64,000 nucleotides of DNA from Psychrobacter sp. 4Bb (GCF_002836735.1 NZ_PJAS01000055.1:1-64000); one strand, 5' to 3'. Numbered from the stretch's first letter, positions 46,131 to 57,132 are shown. Notes: generated by a model from the letters alone, not told the origin. Numbers and translations are program-made.

Positions 46131-46461
46131 TATGAATTATGATATAGACCTTACCTTATATTAACCCCAAATCCGTACTTTTGGCTATGAGCAAACACTG
46201 CCACGACGTTTAGCAGAAATCAAGTGTCCGAATACCCCACTTTCATCACCCAAGTCCTCCCCCAAAGTGAGCATTTTTGCTTTATAATGACCCACCAGAT
46301 TTTTATGATATGCCATCATCAAACCTTAAATTCTATTATTCTTATAATAAAGATTATTAAAATATCGCGACGATACGAATGTTGATGATGCGCGCTGCGT
46401 TTATCTATCTTTGTCATATCAGCGCTACCCTCTTTTTTGCTTTTGTCTTACAGGTCACGTT

Positions 46462-48495
46462 ATGAGTCAACTCAATCCCAAACAACAAGAAGCCATGCTC
46501 TACGTATCTGGTCCACTACTTGTACTTGCAGGTGCTGGCTCCGGCAAGACCTCTGTGATTACGCGTAAGATTGCTTACCTAATCCAAGAATGCGACATGC
46601 CAGCTGAGCGTATCACCGCCGTAACCTTTACCAATAAAGCGGCACGTGAGATGAAAGCGCGGGTAAGCAAACTGCTACCAAGCGAAAAAATGCGCGGGCT
46701 AACGGTGTCGACCTTTCACCAATTTGGTTTACAGTTTTTGCGCTATGAGCTGATTCATACTCCGCTAAAAGGCAATTTTTCCATCATGGACAGCGACGAC
46801 AGTAAGCGCTTGCTGACGGAGCTGATGATGCGTGACAACTTGAGTGGCGCTGAAAGTCGCGAGTTGGTGGGTAAAGCCATCAAAATGATTTCGGATTGGA
46901 AAAATGACTTGGTCGAGCCTGATAAGGCGATGGAAACGTTAGACGATCCAGAAGACATGATTTTTGCCACGTTATATGCACTTTATGAGCGTAACTTGCG
47001 TGCTTATAATGCCGTCGATTTTGATGACTTGATCGTCTTGCCAACCAAGATATTGCGTGAAAATAGAGAACTGCGAGACAAATGGCAAAACCGTATTCGT
47101 TATCTATTGGTCGATGAGTATCAGGATACCAATACAGCGCAGTATGAGATGATTAAATACTTGGTTGGGCCGCAAGGTCGCTTTACCGTGGTTGGTGATG
47201 ATGACCAATCTATCTATGCATGGCGCGGGGCAAAGCCTGAAAACATGGCCCTGCTAAAAGAAGATTTCCCAAAACTAAAAATCGTTATGCTTGAGCAAAA
47301 TTACCGCTCAACCACGCGTATTTTGACCTCGGCCAACGCCGTCATTCTAAATAACGAGCATTTATTCGAGAAAAAACTGTGGTCAGATAAAGGTCAAGGC
47401 GAAAAAATCCGCATCATTAACTGCCGTAATGACGATGATGAATCCGAGCGCGTGGCCAAAGAAATCGTCACTCATAAGCTGCGTTTCGGTAATGAGTGGG
47501 AACAGTATGCGGTACTGTACCGCAGTAACTTTCAGGCACGTATGCTAGAGGCACAACTGCGCCAGTTGCAAGTACCTTATAAATTATCAGGCGGTCAGTC
47601 GTTCTTTGCGCGTAGTGAAATCAAAGACATCATGGGCTATCTACGCCTGATTTTGAACCCCGAAGATGACAGCGCATTTTTGCGTATTATCAATACACCT
47701 AAGCGCGGTATGGGACCCGCAACGCTAGAAAAACTTGGTTTATTTGCGCAAGAGCACAGCATATCGCTATTGGCTTCTTGTACCCATGCTGGCCTGACTC
47801 ATGTATTGCCATCAAAGGCTTATGGTACGATAAAAGAGTTTGGTGAATTCATCGAGCACTATACGCGTGAGCTGGATCAACACCCAGACCCTGTGCCGAT
47901 CGTACGCCAGATGATTGATGAGACAGGTTATATTGACTTTGTCCGTAGCGACGCCAAAACGCCGCAACAAGAAAAAAACCGTATTGATAATATCGATATG
48001 CTCTACACCAGTATTCAGTCCTTGATTAATCGCGCTGAAGAAGACGAAGATCGAACGATTGATACCATCATTCGTAAGTTGGTTTTGCTTGATATGCTTG
48101 AGCAGCAGCAAGAAGAAGAAAACACTAACAAAGTCAACTTGATGACCTTGCACGCGGCAAAGGGTTTGGAGTTTGATTTTGTTTATATCATGGGGCTTGA
48201 GGAAGAGATGCTACCGCATCGCAACTCTATCATGAGTGAGACGGTCGAAGAAGAACGCCGTCTGATGTACGTGGGCATTACTCGTGCACGTCGTGAGCTA
48301 ACATTGACGCTTGCGACCCAGCGCCGTGCCGGTGGTCAGATGCGCGTTACCTCAGAATCAAGATTTTTGGATGAGCTACCTGAAGATCATATTGACTGGC
48401 CTGCTAAAGCGAAAAAGAAAAAAGCGACCAAAGATCCAGAAGCCGTCGCTGATGAATATCTGGCCAATATTCGAGCGTTACTGGGTAAGCGTTAA
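46462..48495 (+). CDS. rep: ATP-dependent DNA helicase Rep
   Basis: A superfamily 1A 3'-5' helicase that helps replication forks move past bound proteins. From ATG 46462 the product is 677 residues (673 in E. coli); an upstream in-frame start at 46411 would add 17 unrelated residues. Motifs: Walker A AGAGSGKTSVI near residue 24, TFTNKAAREMK (Ia), LVDEYQDTN (II), VGDDDQSIYAWRGA (III), LEQNYRST (IV), NLMTLHAAKGLEFDFVYIMG (V) and ERRLMYVGITRARREL (VI). The length and lack of a long C-terminal tail favour Rep over UvrD. It is monocistronic. Confidence 0.94.
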   Translation: MSQLNPKQQEAMLYVSGPLLVLAGAGSGKTSVITRKIAYLIQECDMPAERITAVTFTNKAAREMKARVSKLLPSEKMRGLTVSTFHQFGLQFLRYELIHTPLKGNFSIMDSDDSKRLLTELMMRDNLSGAESRELVGKAIKMISDWKNDLVEPDKAMETLDDPEDMIFATLYALYERNLRAYNAVDFDDLIVLPTKILRENRELRDKWQNRIRYLLVDEYQDTNTAQYEMIKYLVGPQGRFTVVGDDDQSIYAWRGAKPENMALLKEDFPKLKIVMLEQNYRSTTRILTSANAVILNNEHLFEKKLWSDKGQGEKIRIINCRNDDDESERVAKEIVTHKLRFGNEWEQYAVLYRSNFQARMLEAQLRQLQVPYKLSGGQSFFARSEIKDIMGYLRLILNPEDDSAFLRIINTPKRGMGPATLEKLGLFAQEHSISLLASCTHAGLTHVLPSKAYGTIKEFGEFIEHYTRELDQHPDPVPIVRQMIDETGYIDFVRSDAKTPQQEKNRIDNIDMLYTSIQSLINRAEEDEDRTIDTIIRKLVLLDMLEQQQEEENTNKVNLMTLHAAKGLEFDFVYIMGLEEEMLPHRNSIMSETVEEERRLMYVGITRARRELTLTLATQRRAGGQMRVTSESRFLDELPEDHIDWPAKAKKKKATKDPEAVADEYLANIRALLGKR

Positions 48496-48636
48496 TCTTA
48501 ATCAAAATATTTAAGCACCTGAGTAAAACGCTTGCGAGAATACGCTTTAGACTGCGCAAAAAACGATTGTTATAATCGTCATTGTTATTGTTCTTTATAT
48601 ACTGTAAAAATTTGACTGTAAAAACTTGGAACACTT

Positions 48637-50040
48637 ATGCCTACCCCGACGCCCAATCAGGAACGAACTGCCATGCTGTCAGGAGACTATAATTCGGCTG
48701 AATATAGTGCCGAATATAAGCTTCTGTATCTGCAGGGTTTGGTTGCTGATAAAGCATACGAGGCCATTACTGAGTTTTTGGAAAAGCAGTCCGAATATGA
48801 GATTGCCAACCTACTAGAGTCCTTCCCAACTCAAAACCGTCTGTTGATTTGGGCGCAGGTGCCAGAGCATATCAAAGGTGAGGTACTTGCCGAACTAGAT
48901 GTCGATACGCGCCAGCCGTTGATGGAGAATATTTCTTCTCAAGAAATCTCCTTGTTTACCCAAGACCTTGATGCTCAAGACATCTCTGAGATTTTGGATA
49001 CCGTCACTGAGAGCGTACGTACCTCAGTCATGGCAACGCTGGACGAAGAGACGCGGGTCCAAGTCAATAAGCTTGATACTTATGCTGACTGGGAAGTGGG
49101 TAGCTATATGGATCCAGATATTATCCAGATAAGGGACGATATCTACCTAGCAGATGTACAAGAGTGGCTGCGTGAAAACGATGACCTGCTCGATGACGAG
49201 AGCCAAGAGCTGTTAGTTGTCGATCAAAGCCAGCAATTGCTAGGGCTACTGAGTCTAGTAGATTTAATTAAGCATAAACAGAATACATTAGTCTCGGAGC
49301 TGATTGATACTGCTATTACGATTAATGATCGCTTGGATATCCAAGATGCTGCCGCGATTTTTCGTTCAGAAGACATCCGTTTTGCGCCCGTCATCAATAG
49401 CCATGGCGAGCTAGTTGGTCAACTAAACGGTGAAGACATCATGGAGATTATCCAAGATGATGTCGACAGCACCATGAAAAACCTCGCTGGTGTTAGCCAA
49501 GATGAAGAGCTGTTTGCGCCTATCCTAACCAGTGCTAAAAGCCGTAGCGTTTGGCTAGGTATCAATTTATGTACCGCTCTATTGGCAGCAGCAGTGATTG
49601 GACAGTTTGAAGAAGTACTAGCACAAGTCGTGGCGCTAGCGATATTGATGCCAGTGGTCGCCAGTATGGGCGGTATTGCAGGCTCGCAAACGCTAACGGT
49701 CGTTATCCGCGGTATGGCGATGGGTCAAATCGGTGGTTCTAACCGTGTCTGGCTGTTAAATAAAGAGCTGTGGGTGGGTGCGATAAACGGTATCATCTGG
49801 GCGATAATTATGGCGTTTATTGCTCAGTTATGGTTTCATGATATTAAGATCAGTGCCGTCATCGGTTTTGCCATTGCAATCAACATGACTGCAGCTAATG
49901 TCTCGGGTATCAGCATACCGCTGATGCTAAAACGGATGAATATCGACCCTGCTCTATCTGCTTCGGTTATCTTAACGACTGTCACGGATATCGTCGGCTT
50001 TATGTCCTTTTTAGGATTGGCCAGCGTGTTGATACTATAG
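48637..50040 (+). CDS. mgtE: magnesium transporter MgtE
   Basis: A Mg2+-selective channel gated by intracellular Mg2+. The 467-residue protein has the three expected parts: an N-terminal superhelical domain (about 25-135), a pair of CBS domains (about 140-270; LVVDQSQQLLGLLSLVDL, APVINSHGELVGQLNGED) and a C-terminal membrane domain of five helices (about 300-467). ARxPVV-like VALAILMPVVASMGGIAGSQ contains the pore Asn/Gly region, and TDIVGFMSFLGLAS lies in the last helix with the Mg-site Asp. GGA lies about 6 nt before the ATG. The stop codon is followed at once by an 8-bp tandem repeat. Confidence 0.94.
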   Translation: MPTPTPNQERTAMLSGDYNSAEYSAEYKLLYLQGLVADKAYEAITEFLEKQSEYEIANLLESFPTQNRLLIWAQVPEHIKGEVLAELDVDTRQPLMENISSQEISLFTQDLDAQDISEILDTVTESVRTSVMATLDEETRVQVNKLDTYADWEVGSYMDPDIIQIRDDIYLADVQEWLRENDDLLDDESQELLVVDQSQQLLGLLSLVDLIKHKQNTLVSELIDTAITINDRLDIQDAAAIFRSEDIRFAPVINSHGELVGQLNGEDIMEIIQDDVDSTMKNLAGVSQDEELFAPILTSAKSRSVWLGINLCTALLAAAVIGQFEEVLAQVVALAILMPVVASMGGIAGSQTLTVVIRGMAMGQIGGSNRVWLLNKELWVGAINGIIWAIIMAFIAQLWFHDIKISAVIGFAIAINMTAANVSGISIPLMLKRMNIDPALSASVILTTVTDIVGFMSFLGLASVLIL

Positions 50041-50047
50041 CTGATTG

Positions 50048-50151
50048 CTGAATTGCTGAATTGCTGAATTGCTGAATTGCTGAATTGCTGAATTGCTGAA
50101 TTGCTGAATTGCTGAATTGCTGAATTGCTGAATTGCTGAATTGCTGAATTG
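50048..50151. repeat. tandem repeat, thirteen copies of CTGAATTG
   Basis: Thirteen perfect consecutive octamers (104 bp), preceded by one degenerate 7-bp copy at 50041-50047 that begins right after the mgtE stop codon. The array ends about 128 bp before the dut start. A perfect octamer array this long is expected to be unstable by slippage. Confidence 0.97.
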
Positions 50152-50279
50152 CTGAATAATTAAAATATAGAATTGTTATTTATATAAAAATGTCGAATAA
50201 GATTTATTTAAAACCATAGTTCAAAGTCCTAGTTTGAAATCATAATTTAAAAACCATCAAATCGTTAAGTGAGTGTGTT

Positions 50280-50744
50280 ATGCAAGCTGTACAAGTTAAA
50301 GTGGTAAACCCTAAAATTACTGAAGATAAAGCGTTTTCTTTACCAACTCGTGCCACCGATGGCAGTGCAGGTATTGATTTGCGTGCTTGCATCGATGAGC
50401 CATTAACGATTAAAGCAGGTGAAACCCATTTGATTGGTACAGGCCTTGCCGTTTATATTCAAGATCCTAATTATGCAGGTATGATTTTACCGCGTTCAGG
50501 TCTTGGTCATAAGAATGGTATCGTCTTGGGTAACTTGGTTGGGCTAATCGATGCCGACTATCAAGGCGAGCTGATGGTTAGTATTTGGAACCGTAGTAGC
50601 GAAGACTTTGTTCTTAACCCAGCTGAGCGTATGGCACAGTACATTGTGGTACCTGTTGCGCGTCCTGAGTTTAAAGTGGTTGCAGAATTCAGTGATGAAA
50701 GCGTACGCGGTGCAGGCGGGTTTGGACACTCAGGTCGTCAATAG
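50280..50744 (+). CDS. dut: deoxyuridine 5'-triphosphate nucleotidohydrolase (dUTPase)
   Basis: Hydrolyses dUTP to dUMP and pyrophosphate, keeping uracil out of DNA and supplying dTMP synthesis. The 154-residue trimeric-type enzyme has all five motifs: [12 protein letters not shown] (1), [10 protein letters not shown] (2), [20 protein letters not shown] (3), [14 protein letters not shown] (4) and the C-terminal [11 protein letters not shown] (5). The region between mgtE and dut contains the 8-bp array, so repeat length could influence dut expression. The hairpin at 50793-50823 may end its transcript. In many relatives dut neighbours a phosphomannomutase gene, as it does here. Confidence 0.96.
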   Translation: MQAVQVKVVNPKITEDKAFSLPTRATDGSAGIDLRACIDEPLTIKAGETHLIGTGLAVYIQDPNYAGMILPRSGLGHKNGIVLGNLVGLIDADYQGELMVSIWNRSSEDFVLNPAERMAQYIVVPVARPEFKVVAEFSDESVRGAGGFGHSGRQ

Positions 50745-50792
50745 TAGCTATTTTGTTGGTCAATTTTTCTGACAATTTTTTAGATAGCCTTT

Positions 50793-50823
50793 AAGGTTTT
50801 GCTTAAGCTATATCTAAAACCTT
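50793..50823 (+). terminator. possible terminator after dut
   Basis: Arms AAGGTTTT (50793-50800) and AAAACCTT (50816-50823) enclose a 15-nt loop, with a T run about 10 bp downstream. The distance to the T run makes this a weak candidate. Confidence 0.4.
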
Positions 50824-50882
50824 GCGCTATTCATTTTTTATTTATCATTGAACACCTATCACGGTTATAAGGAGAGTAAGCA

Positions 50883-52685
50883 ATGCCACCTTTTGCGGCG
50901 CAGCAATCCTTATTCCGTGCTTATGATATTCGTGGTGCCAACCAGTATTTTACTAGCAGTTTTATACAAGCGTTAGGCGATGCTTTTGCTATTCTCTATA
51001 ATGCGCAAAATAGCCAACCGACTCAAGACATCAATGCTAATGCCACTGTTGAGACTAAGCAGAATGTTGTCGTTGTTGGTTATGATATGCGTATTGGCAG
51101 TGAAGCCATTGCATCCACACTTTCTACTGTACTAGCTCATCATGGTTTACGCGTAATCCAGTTAGGTCTGGTTACCACGCCGATGATGGCATTTTGGGCA
51201 ATGCAGTATCAAGGTCATGGCATTGTCGTAACAGCGAGCCATTCTGCTAAAGACATACTAGGCATCAAATGGTTAGTAAATAACAAGTCCCCTAGTAGCT
51301 CAGAGATACAGACGCTCTATCATCAACTCACCGCTAATCATAGTTGTCACGCCTATCCCGATAGCCAAGCTACCAATCCTATCTTACATTCAGAAAACAT
51401 TGAAAGCATTGATAATAGCCACGTCTTAACACTACCAATTGATTTGCCTGAGCAACTACCTGCTCATCAAGTAGCAAGCGTCTATATCGATGCTATTGCA
51501 CAGGTATTTGAACAATTATTTCAGCATAATCACTCGTTAACTGAGGCCAGTCAGAGAAATACTCATAAGCTTGATTTGGTCATAGTTATTGACTGTATGC
51601 ATGGCGCAACTGGGAGTATCGCTCAACGCTTGTTTGAACGTTTTTGTCAGAATGTTATTTTTCTCAATGACATACCCGATGGTAATTTCCCCCTTGGTAA
51701 TCCAGACCCCACCGAACCAAATCGCCTAAACGAATTGCAACGAGTCGTTGTTTCGAATGCAGCAGATATAGGCTTAGCGTTTGATGGCGATGGCGATCGT
51801 TTGATGATCGTTGATAACAACGGCAAGATAGTTACGCCCGATCATTTGCTCTATTTATTGGCACGTATTGCTATTACTGAACATCCTAACTCCCTGAGCA
51901 ACTCTTTATTAGCATCTGAAGTTCTTTTCGATATTAAATGTGCTCATCATTTACCAAGACTGTTATCTGAGCTTGGTACTACACCTGTGATTAGCAAGAC
52001 TGGTAGCAGCTTTATGCGCCAACAGGTACAGCATCCTGACAATCAGATTGTCTTCGCTGGTGAATTATCAGGACATTTCATCTTTAATGACAGCCGCTTT
52101 ATTCCCTACGATGATGCGATGTATGCTGCATTACGGTTGCTGCATTGGCTTGACCAAACTCAGAATGATACTAATAATAAAAAACCGCTAGCAGATATCA
52201 TCCAAAGCTTGCCCACTATAGTCAGTACTGCTGACCATTACTTGCCAATACCGCAGACCGCTACTACCGACTGCTCACTTGTAGAGCAATTAACGAGATT
52301 TTGTCATTACTTGCAGTATCTAGTAGATATGTCTACTCATACTGATTCTTCATCTAGTCAGCAGTTAAAAGATACTTGCTTGCCCGCCACAACATGCAAG
52401 TCATCAGTGTGTACCTGCGCTACTGCGAAAGCGCAAATAGCATTAAAACAGACACATGAATTATTACCTGTAGAAACCAAGCTGAACTGTATCGATGGTG
52501 TGCGTTTAGACTTTGCGCATGGCTTTGGCGTACTGCGTCAATCAAATACCAGTAATAGCCTGACCGCGCGCTTTGCAGGTGACAGTATAGATGACCTAAA
52601 AGATATTCAGGATACATTTGCCGCTTTATGCCGACCATTTAACGCAGCACTAGCTGAACAGATTCTTGCTATTCCTGCGGAGTAG
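50883..52685 (+). CDS. phosphomannomutase/phosphoglucomutase-like protein (AlgC family), enlarged
   Basis: An alpha-D-phosphohexomutase, by family interconverting hexose 1- and 6-phosphates for envelope polysaccharides. Landmarks: RAYDIRG near the start, phosphoserine loop VVTASHSAKD with Ser119, metal loop DGDGDR at 301-306, and sugar-binding GELSGH at 393-398. The loop normally reads TASHNP; here Asn and Pro are Ser121 and Ala122. The length is 600 residues against about 463, with polar, Gln/Ser/Thr-rich inserts, for example around 140-180 and a Cys-containing one near 490-515. AAGGAG precedes the ATG. Activity is likely, but substrate preference could differ from standard AlgC. Confidence 0.86.
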   Translation: MPPFAAQQSLFRAYDIRGANQYFTSSFIQALGDAFAILYNAQNSQPTQDINANATVETKQNVVVVGYDMRIGSEAIASTLSTVLAHHGLRVIQLGLVTTPMMAFWAMQYQGHGIVVTASHSAKDILGIKWLVNNKSPSSSEIQTLYHQLTANHSCHAYPDSQATNPILHSENIESIDNSHVLTLPIDLPEQLPAHQVASVYIDAIAQVFEQLFQHNHSLTEASQRNTHKLDLVIVIDCMHGATGSIAQRLFERFCQNVIFLNDIPDGNFPLGNPDPTEPNRLNELQRVVVSNAADIGLAFDGDGDRLMIVDNNGKIVTPDHLLYLLARIAITEHPNSLSNSLLASEVLFDIKCAHHLPRLLSELGTTPVISKTGSSFMRQQVQHPDNQIVFAGELSGHFIFNDSRFIPYDDAMYAALRLLHWLDQTQNDTNNKKPLADIIQSLPTIVSTADHYLPIPQTATTDCSLVEQLTRFCHYLQYLVDMSTHTDSSSSQQLKDTCLPATTCKSSVCTCATAKAQIALKQTHELLPVETKLNCIDGVRLDFAHGFGVLRQSNTSNSLTARFAGDSIDDLKDIQDTFAALCRPFNAALAEQILAIPAE

Positions 52686-52725
52686 CCTCATAAAACATAT
52701 ATCACTGTCTCATTAGACATAGTAG

Positions 52726-53676
<951 letters not shown>

Positions 53677-53701
53677 CAACATGTAGCAATGCTAAATGTA
53701 G

Positions 53702-53738
53702 AAAAGCCCGAGTTAATATAAACGCACGGGCTTTTTTG
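53702..53738 (+). terminator. rho-independent terminator after argB
   Basis: AAAAGCCCG pairs with CGGGCTTTT across a 16-nt loop, followed by further T's. It is placed between convergent argB and the ArsC-family gene and could serve both strands. Confidence 0.85.
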
Positions 53739-53774
53739 TGCATTTTTACCTGTAATAACAAGCCTAGCTTAATT

Positions 53775-54152
53775 TTACGAAAAAACTTTATCAAACTCAG
53801 ATTCATCGAAGCCGCATAGTAATACTGCTTGATCTTGATCTTTATCTGCCGACTGACCTTCTACAATCGGACGTTTAATCATGCTGGTATTTTCCACGAG
53901 TAAACCTATCGCGTTGTCTACATTAGCATCAGCTGCTTGCTTTTGACTGTCGTCTAGCTTGCGCCATGTCGTACCACGCTTATTGAGCACTTTTTCGATA
54001 CCTAGCTCATTTACCCAGCGCTGTACTGTATCTTTATCAATACCTTGTTTTTTATAATCGTGAAAATCATAGCTGACATCTAGATCGTCTAGCTTAGTGA
54101 ACGCTTTTTTCATCGTGCTACAAGACTTGATACCGTAAATGGTGGTGGTCAT
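53775..54152 (-). CDS. ArsC/Spx-family protein, YffB-like
   Basis: A 125-residue thioredoxin-fold protein of the arsenate-reductase-like family. The single Cys in IKSCSTMKKAF occupies the active-site position, and the partner region RGTTWRKL and the conserved KRPIVE are present. In E. coli YffB the family member is proposed to act with glutathione rather than in arsenate resistance. No ars genes are nearby, so arsenate reduction is not indicated. The chain is slightly longer than YffB (118) because of a Gln/Asp-rich insert near residue 105. GAGGA lies before the ATG. It is convergent with argB. Confidence 0.88.
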   Translation of the reverse strand: MTTTIYGIKSCSTMKKAFTKLDDLDVSYDFHDYKKQGIDKDTVQRWVNELGIEKVLNKRGTTWRKLDDSQKQAADANVDNAIGLLVENTSMIKRPIVEGQSADKDQDQAVLLCGFDESEFDKVFS

Positions 54153-54378
54153 GATAAATCCTCATAAATATGCATTAACTTATCTATTATACCTAAGGCC
54201 GACTAGATATAGAGAATGCATTACTTTTAATCGTCAAACCTAGTAAGCAACTGCATCATATCGTCGCAATTTTCGCCAAATTACGCTATGCTATGGCATT
54301 GTCAAATTCCACCTATTTTGATCAGTATTAAACAAATCCGTATTAAATAAATCAGTATCAACCAATTTCGAGCCGACT

Positions 54379-57066
54379 ATGAGCAACGCCGTGACAGCAG
54401 ACCAAACAGAAAACAATTATTATAACCCACAAGCGATAGAAGCCGCGCAGCAGACCAAATGGGCAACTGACAAGCGCTTTGAAGTAAGCAACGAGCCAAG
54501 CGACAAGCCAAGCCGTTACATGCTGTCGATGTTCCCTTATCCAAGTGGCAAGCTGCATATGGGCCACGTCCGTAACTATACGATTTCTGACGTATTAAGT
54601 CGTTATTATCGTCTCAAAGGCTATGAAGTCATGCAGCCAATGGGTTGGGATGGTTTTGGCCTACCAGCGGAAAACGCGGCAATTGCCAACCAAACCCCAC
54701 CTGCTGCATGGACATTTGCCAATATTGACAGCATGCGTGCGCAGCTTAAATTACTAGGCCTGTCTATTGACTGGTCACGTGAATTTGCCACTTGTAGCCC
54801 TGAGTATTATCAATGGGAGCAGTGGTTATTTTTGCAATTATACAAAAAAGGCCTAGTCTACAAAAAGCTGTCGACAGTCAACTGGGATCCCGTTGATAAT
54901 ACTGTCTTAGCAAACGAGCAAGTCATTGATGGCAAAGGTTGGCGTAGTGGTGCTGCGGTCGAAAAACGCGACATCCCAATGTATTACTTCAACATCACTG
55001 ATTATGCCGATGAGCTATTGGATGATTTGGATCAGCTAGAAGGTCATTGGCCATCTGAAGTACTAACCATGCAGCGTAACTGGATTGGTCGTAGTGCTGG
55101 TATGGAAGTCCATTTTCCTTATGAGCTTGCTGGTGAAGAAAACACCTTAGATGTGTTCACCACTCGTCCTGACACCTTGATGGGTGTGACTTATGTTGCT
55201 GTTGCCGCAGAGCATCCACTTGCACAGTATGCCTCTGAGCAAGATGACGCAATCGCTCAATTCTGTGCATTATGTAAAAAAGGCTCAGTAGCTGAAGCTG
55301 ATTTGGCCAAAGCTGAAAAAATCGGTATGGATACAGGTCTAACTGTTACGCATCCTTTGACTGGCGAAGAAGTGCCAATATGGGTTGCCAACTACGTGCT
55401 GATGAGCTATGGCTCAGGCGCAGTCATGGCGGTACCTGCTCATGATGAGCGCGACTATGAATTTGCGGTGAAGTACGACCTACCAATCAAGCAAGTCATC
55501 AATACCCCTAATGGCTATTTTGATGAGCTAAAAGCAGATGCCAAAGCGAACGATAGTGAAGTGAATCTTGCTTATACTGAACGCAACACTTTGGTTAATT
55601 CAGGTGAGTTTGACGGTCTAGACTTTGAGCAAGCGTTTGAAGCAATGCTGGCTAAGCTTGAGCCGAAAGAGCTGGCTAAGAAAAAGATCCAGTATCGTCT
55701 ACGTGATTGGGGTGTATCTCGCCAGCGCTATTGGGGTTGCCCTATCCCAATGATCAACTGTGAGCATTGTGGTACTGTGCCTGTTGAAGAGCAAGACCTA
55801 CCAGTTGTATTGCCAACCGACGTCGTACCTGATGGTCGCGGTAACCCACTTAAGAACATCCCAGAGTTTGTCAATACCACTTGTCCTAAATGTGGTAATC
55901 CTGCTGAGCGCGAAACCGATACCTTTGACACATTCGTAGAGTCAAGCTGGTACTATGCACGCTTTGCTAGCCCAAATGACGCGCAAAACATGGTCAACAA
56001 GTCTGCTGCCAATAAATGGTTGCCAGTCGATCAATACGTCGGCGGTGTCGAGCATGCGGTGATGCATCTATTGTATGCACGCTTCTTCCATAAGCTTATG
56101 CGTGACGAGAACTTAGTCACAGGTGATGAGCCATTTGCCAATCTAATGACGCAAGGCATGGTACTCGCTGGTACATTCTACCGCGTCAATGCGGATGGCA
56201 GTACGACTTACTATTTTGCAGAAGATATCGATATTGACTTCAACGAACGCGGTCAACCAATCAAAGCTATCTTGAAGTCAGACGGCCAGCCAGTGACGAT
56301 TGGCAAAATCGAAAAAATGTCTAAATCAAAGAACAATGGCGTAGATCCACAGCTAACCATTGATAAATATGGTGCTGATACGGTTCGTCTATATACGCTA
56401 TTTACTGCGCCTGCGGATCAAACGCTTGAATGGTCAGACGACGCGCTAAAAGGCCCTTATAACTTTGTGAAAAAAGTATGGCGTATTGCAGCCGACCATA
56501 TGCAAGCGCTAACATCCGCCAATATCAGCATTGATGCGCTTAATAGTGCTACCTTGAACACAGACGGTTTAAGCAAAGAAGCCAAAAACTTACGCCGTAA
56601 AACGCACGAAACAATTGCTAAGATTGACAGTGACTTGGGTGATCGTCTGGCATTGAATACGCCAGTATCAAGCCTGATGGAACTTGCTAATGAGCTGACT
56701 GGCTTTAACGCGAGTAATGAGCAAGAGCTGCACGTCAAACACGAAGCATTGACCAATCTGCTGATTATGCTGTCTGTATATGCGCCGCACGTTGGCGAGC
56801 ATCTGCTTGAGCAGTTGGGTCTTGATACCTTAACTTTAGACTACCCAACCGTGGACGAAAGTGCGCTGGTACAAGACATGATCACGATGGTGGTACAGGT
56901 CAATGGTAAGATGCGTGGTAAGATGGATGTCGCACCAAACAGCGATCCTGAGCAGCTAAAAGAGCAAGCTCGTACTATGGAAAGTGTGGCAAAATTCATC
57001 ACGGGCGAGATCAAAAAAGAAATCGTCGTTCCTAATAAATTGGTTAACATCGTGGTTGTAGGCTGA
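54379..57066 (+). CDS. leuS: leucyl-tRNA synthetase
   Basis: Charges tRNA-Leu. The 895-residue class I synthetase has HMGH (residues 60-63 in PYPSGKLHMGHVRNY) and KMSKS (646-650). The editing (CP1) domain is present, including TTRPDTLMGVTYVAV and DERDYEFA. A zinc-binding segment with CEHCG and CPKCG is seen around 460-510. It is about 35 residues longer than E. coli LeuS (860), partly from the polar N-terminus (about 20 residues) and a loop near 610-640. It is followed by lptE and holA in the order common to gammaproteobacteria, so the three probably share a transcript. Confidence 0.97.
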   Translation: MSNAVTADQTENNYYNPQAIEAAQQTKWATDKRFEVSNEPSDKPSRYMLSMFPYPSGKLHMGHVRNYTISDVLSRYYRLKGYEVMQPMGWDGFGLPAENAAIANQTPPAAWTFANIDSMRAQLKLLGLSIDWSREFATCSPEYYQWEQWLFLQLYKKGLVYKKLSTVNWDPVDNTVLANEQVIDGKGWRSGAAVEKRDIPMYYFNITDYADELLDDLDQLEGHWPSEVLTMQRNWIGRSAGMEVHFPYELAGEENTLDVFTTRPDTLMGVTYVAVAAEHPLAQYASEQDDAIAQFCALCKKGSVAEADLAKAEKIGMDTGLTVTHPLTGEEVPIWVANYVLMSYGSGAVMAVPAHDERDYEFAVKYDLPIKQVINTPNGYFDELKADAKANDSEVNLAYTERNTLVNSGEFDGLDFEQAFEAMLAKLEPKELAKKKIQYRLRDWGVSRQRYWGCPIPMINCEHCGTVPVEEQDLPVVLPTDVVPDGRGNPLKNIPEFVNTTCPKCGNPAERETDTFDTFVESSWYYARFASPNDAQNMVNKSAANKWLPVDQYVGGVEHAVMHLLYARFFHKLMRDENLVTGDEPFANLMTQGMVLAGTFYRVNADGSTTYYFAEDIDIDFNERGQPIKAILKSDGQPVTIGKIEKMSKSKNNGVDPQLTIDKYGADTVRLYTLFTAPADQTLEWSDDALKGPYNFVKKVWRIAADHMQALTSANISIDALNSATLNTDGLSKEAKNLRRKTHETIAKIDSDLGDRLALNTPVSSLMELANELTGFNASNEQELHVKHEALTNLLIMLSVYAPHVGEHLLEQLGLDTLTLDYPTVDESALVQDMITMVVQVNGKMRGKMDVAPNSDPEQLKEQARTMESVAKFITGEIKKEIVVPNKLVNIVVVG

Positions 57067-57088
57067 GGTGTCTTGAGCTAAGCATTTT

Positions 57089-57108
57089 AGGCTTAGTGTT
57101 CTAAGCCT
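57089..57108 (+). promoter_or_regulatory. small hairpin between leuS and lptE
   Basis: AGGCTTA (57089-57095) and TAAGCCT (57102-57108) can pair across six bases, followed by TTCTTATTAT. It sits just before the lptE ribosome site (GAGGA near 57120). It could be a weak attenuator that lowers lptE expression relative to leuS. Confidence 0.4.
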
Positions 57109-57132
57109 TCTTATTATATGAGGATAGCGTTT

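Larger units (their letters stand above)
45617..46461. other. divergent control region between nuoA and rep
   Basis: About 845 bp without a credible gene, the longest gap in the window. It holds three 20-bp repeat units (45741-45800) and an AT-only palindrome (46107-46130). It should contain the nuo operon promoter and the rep promoter, but I could not pick out convincing hexamers. Space exists for a small RNA; no terminator-bounded transcript was recognised. Confidence 0.5.

Noticed and set aside
53775-54152. Arsenate reductase for arsenic resistance
   Set aside because: The protein is YffB-like with a single active-site Cys, and no arsenic genes are nearby, so resistance is not indicated.
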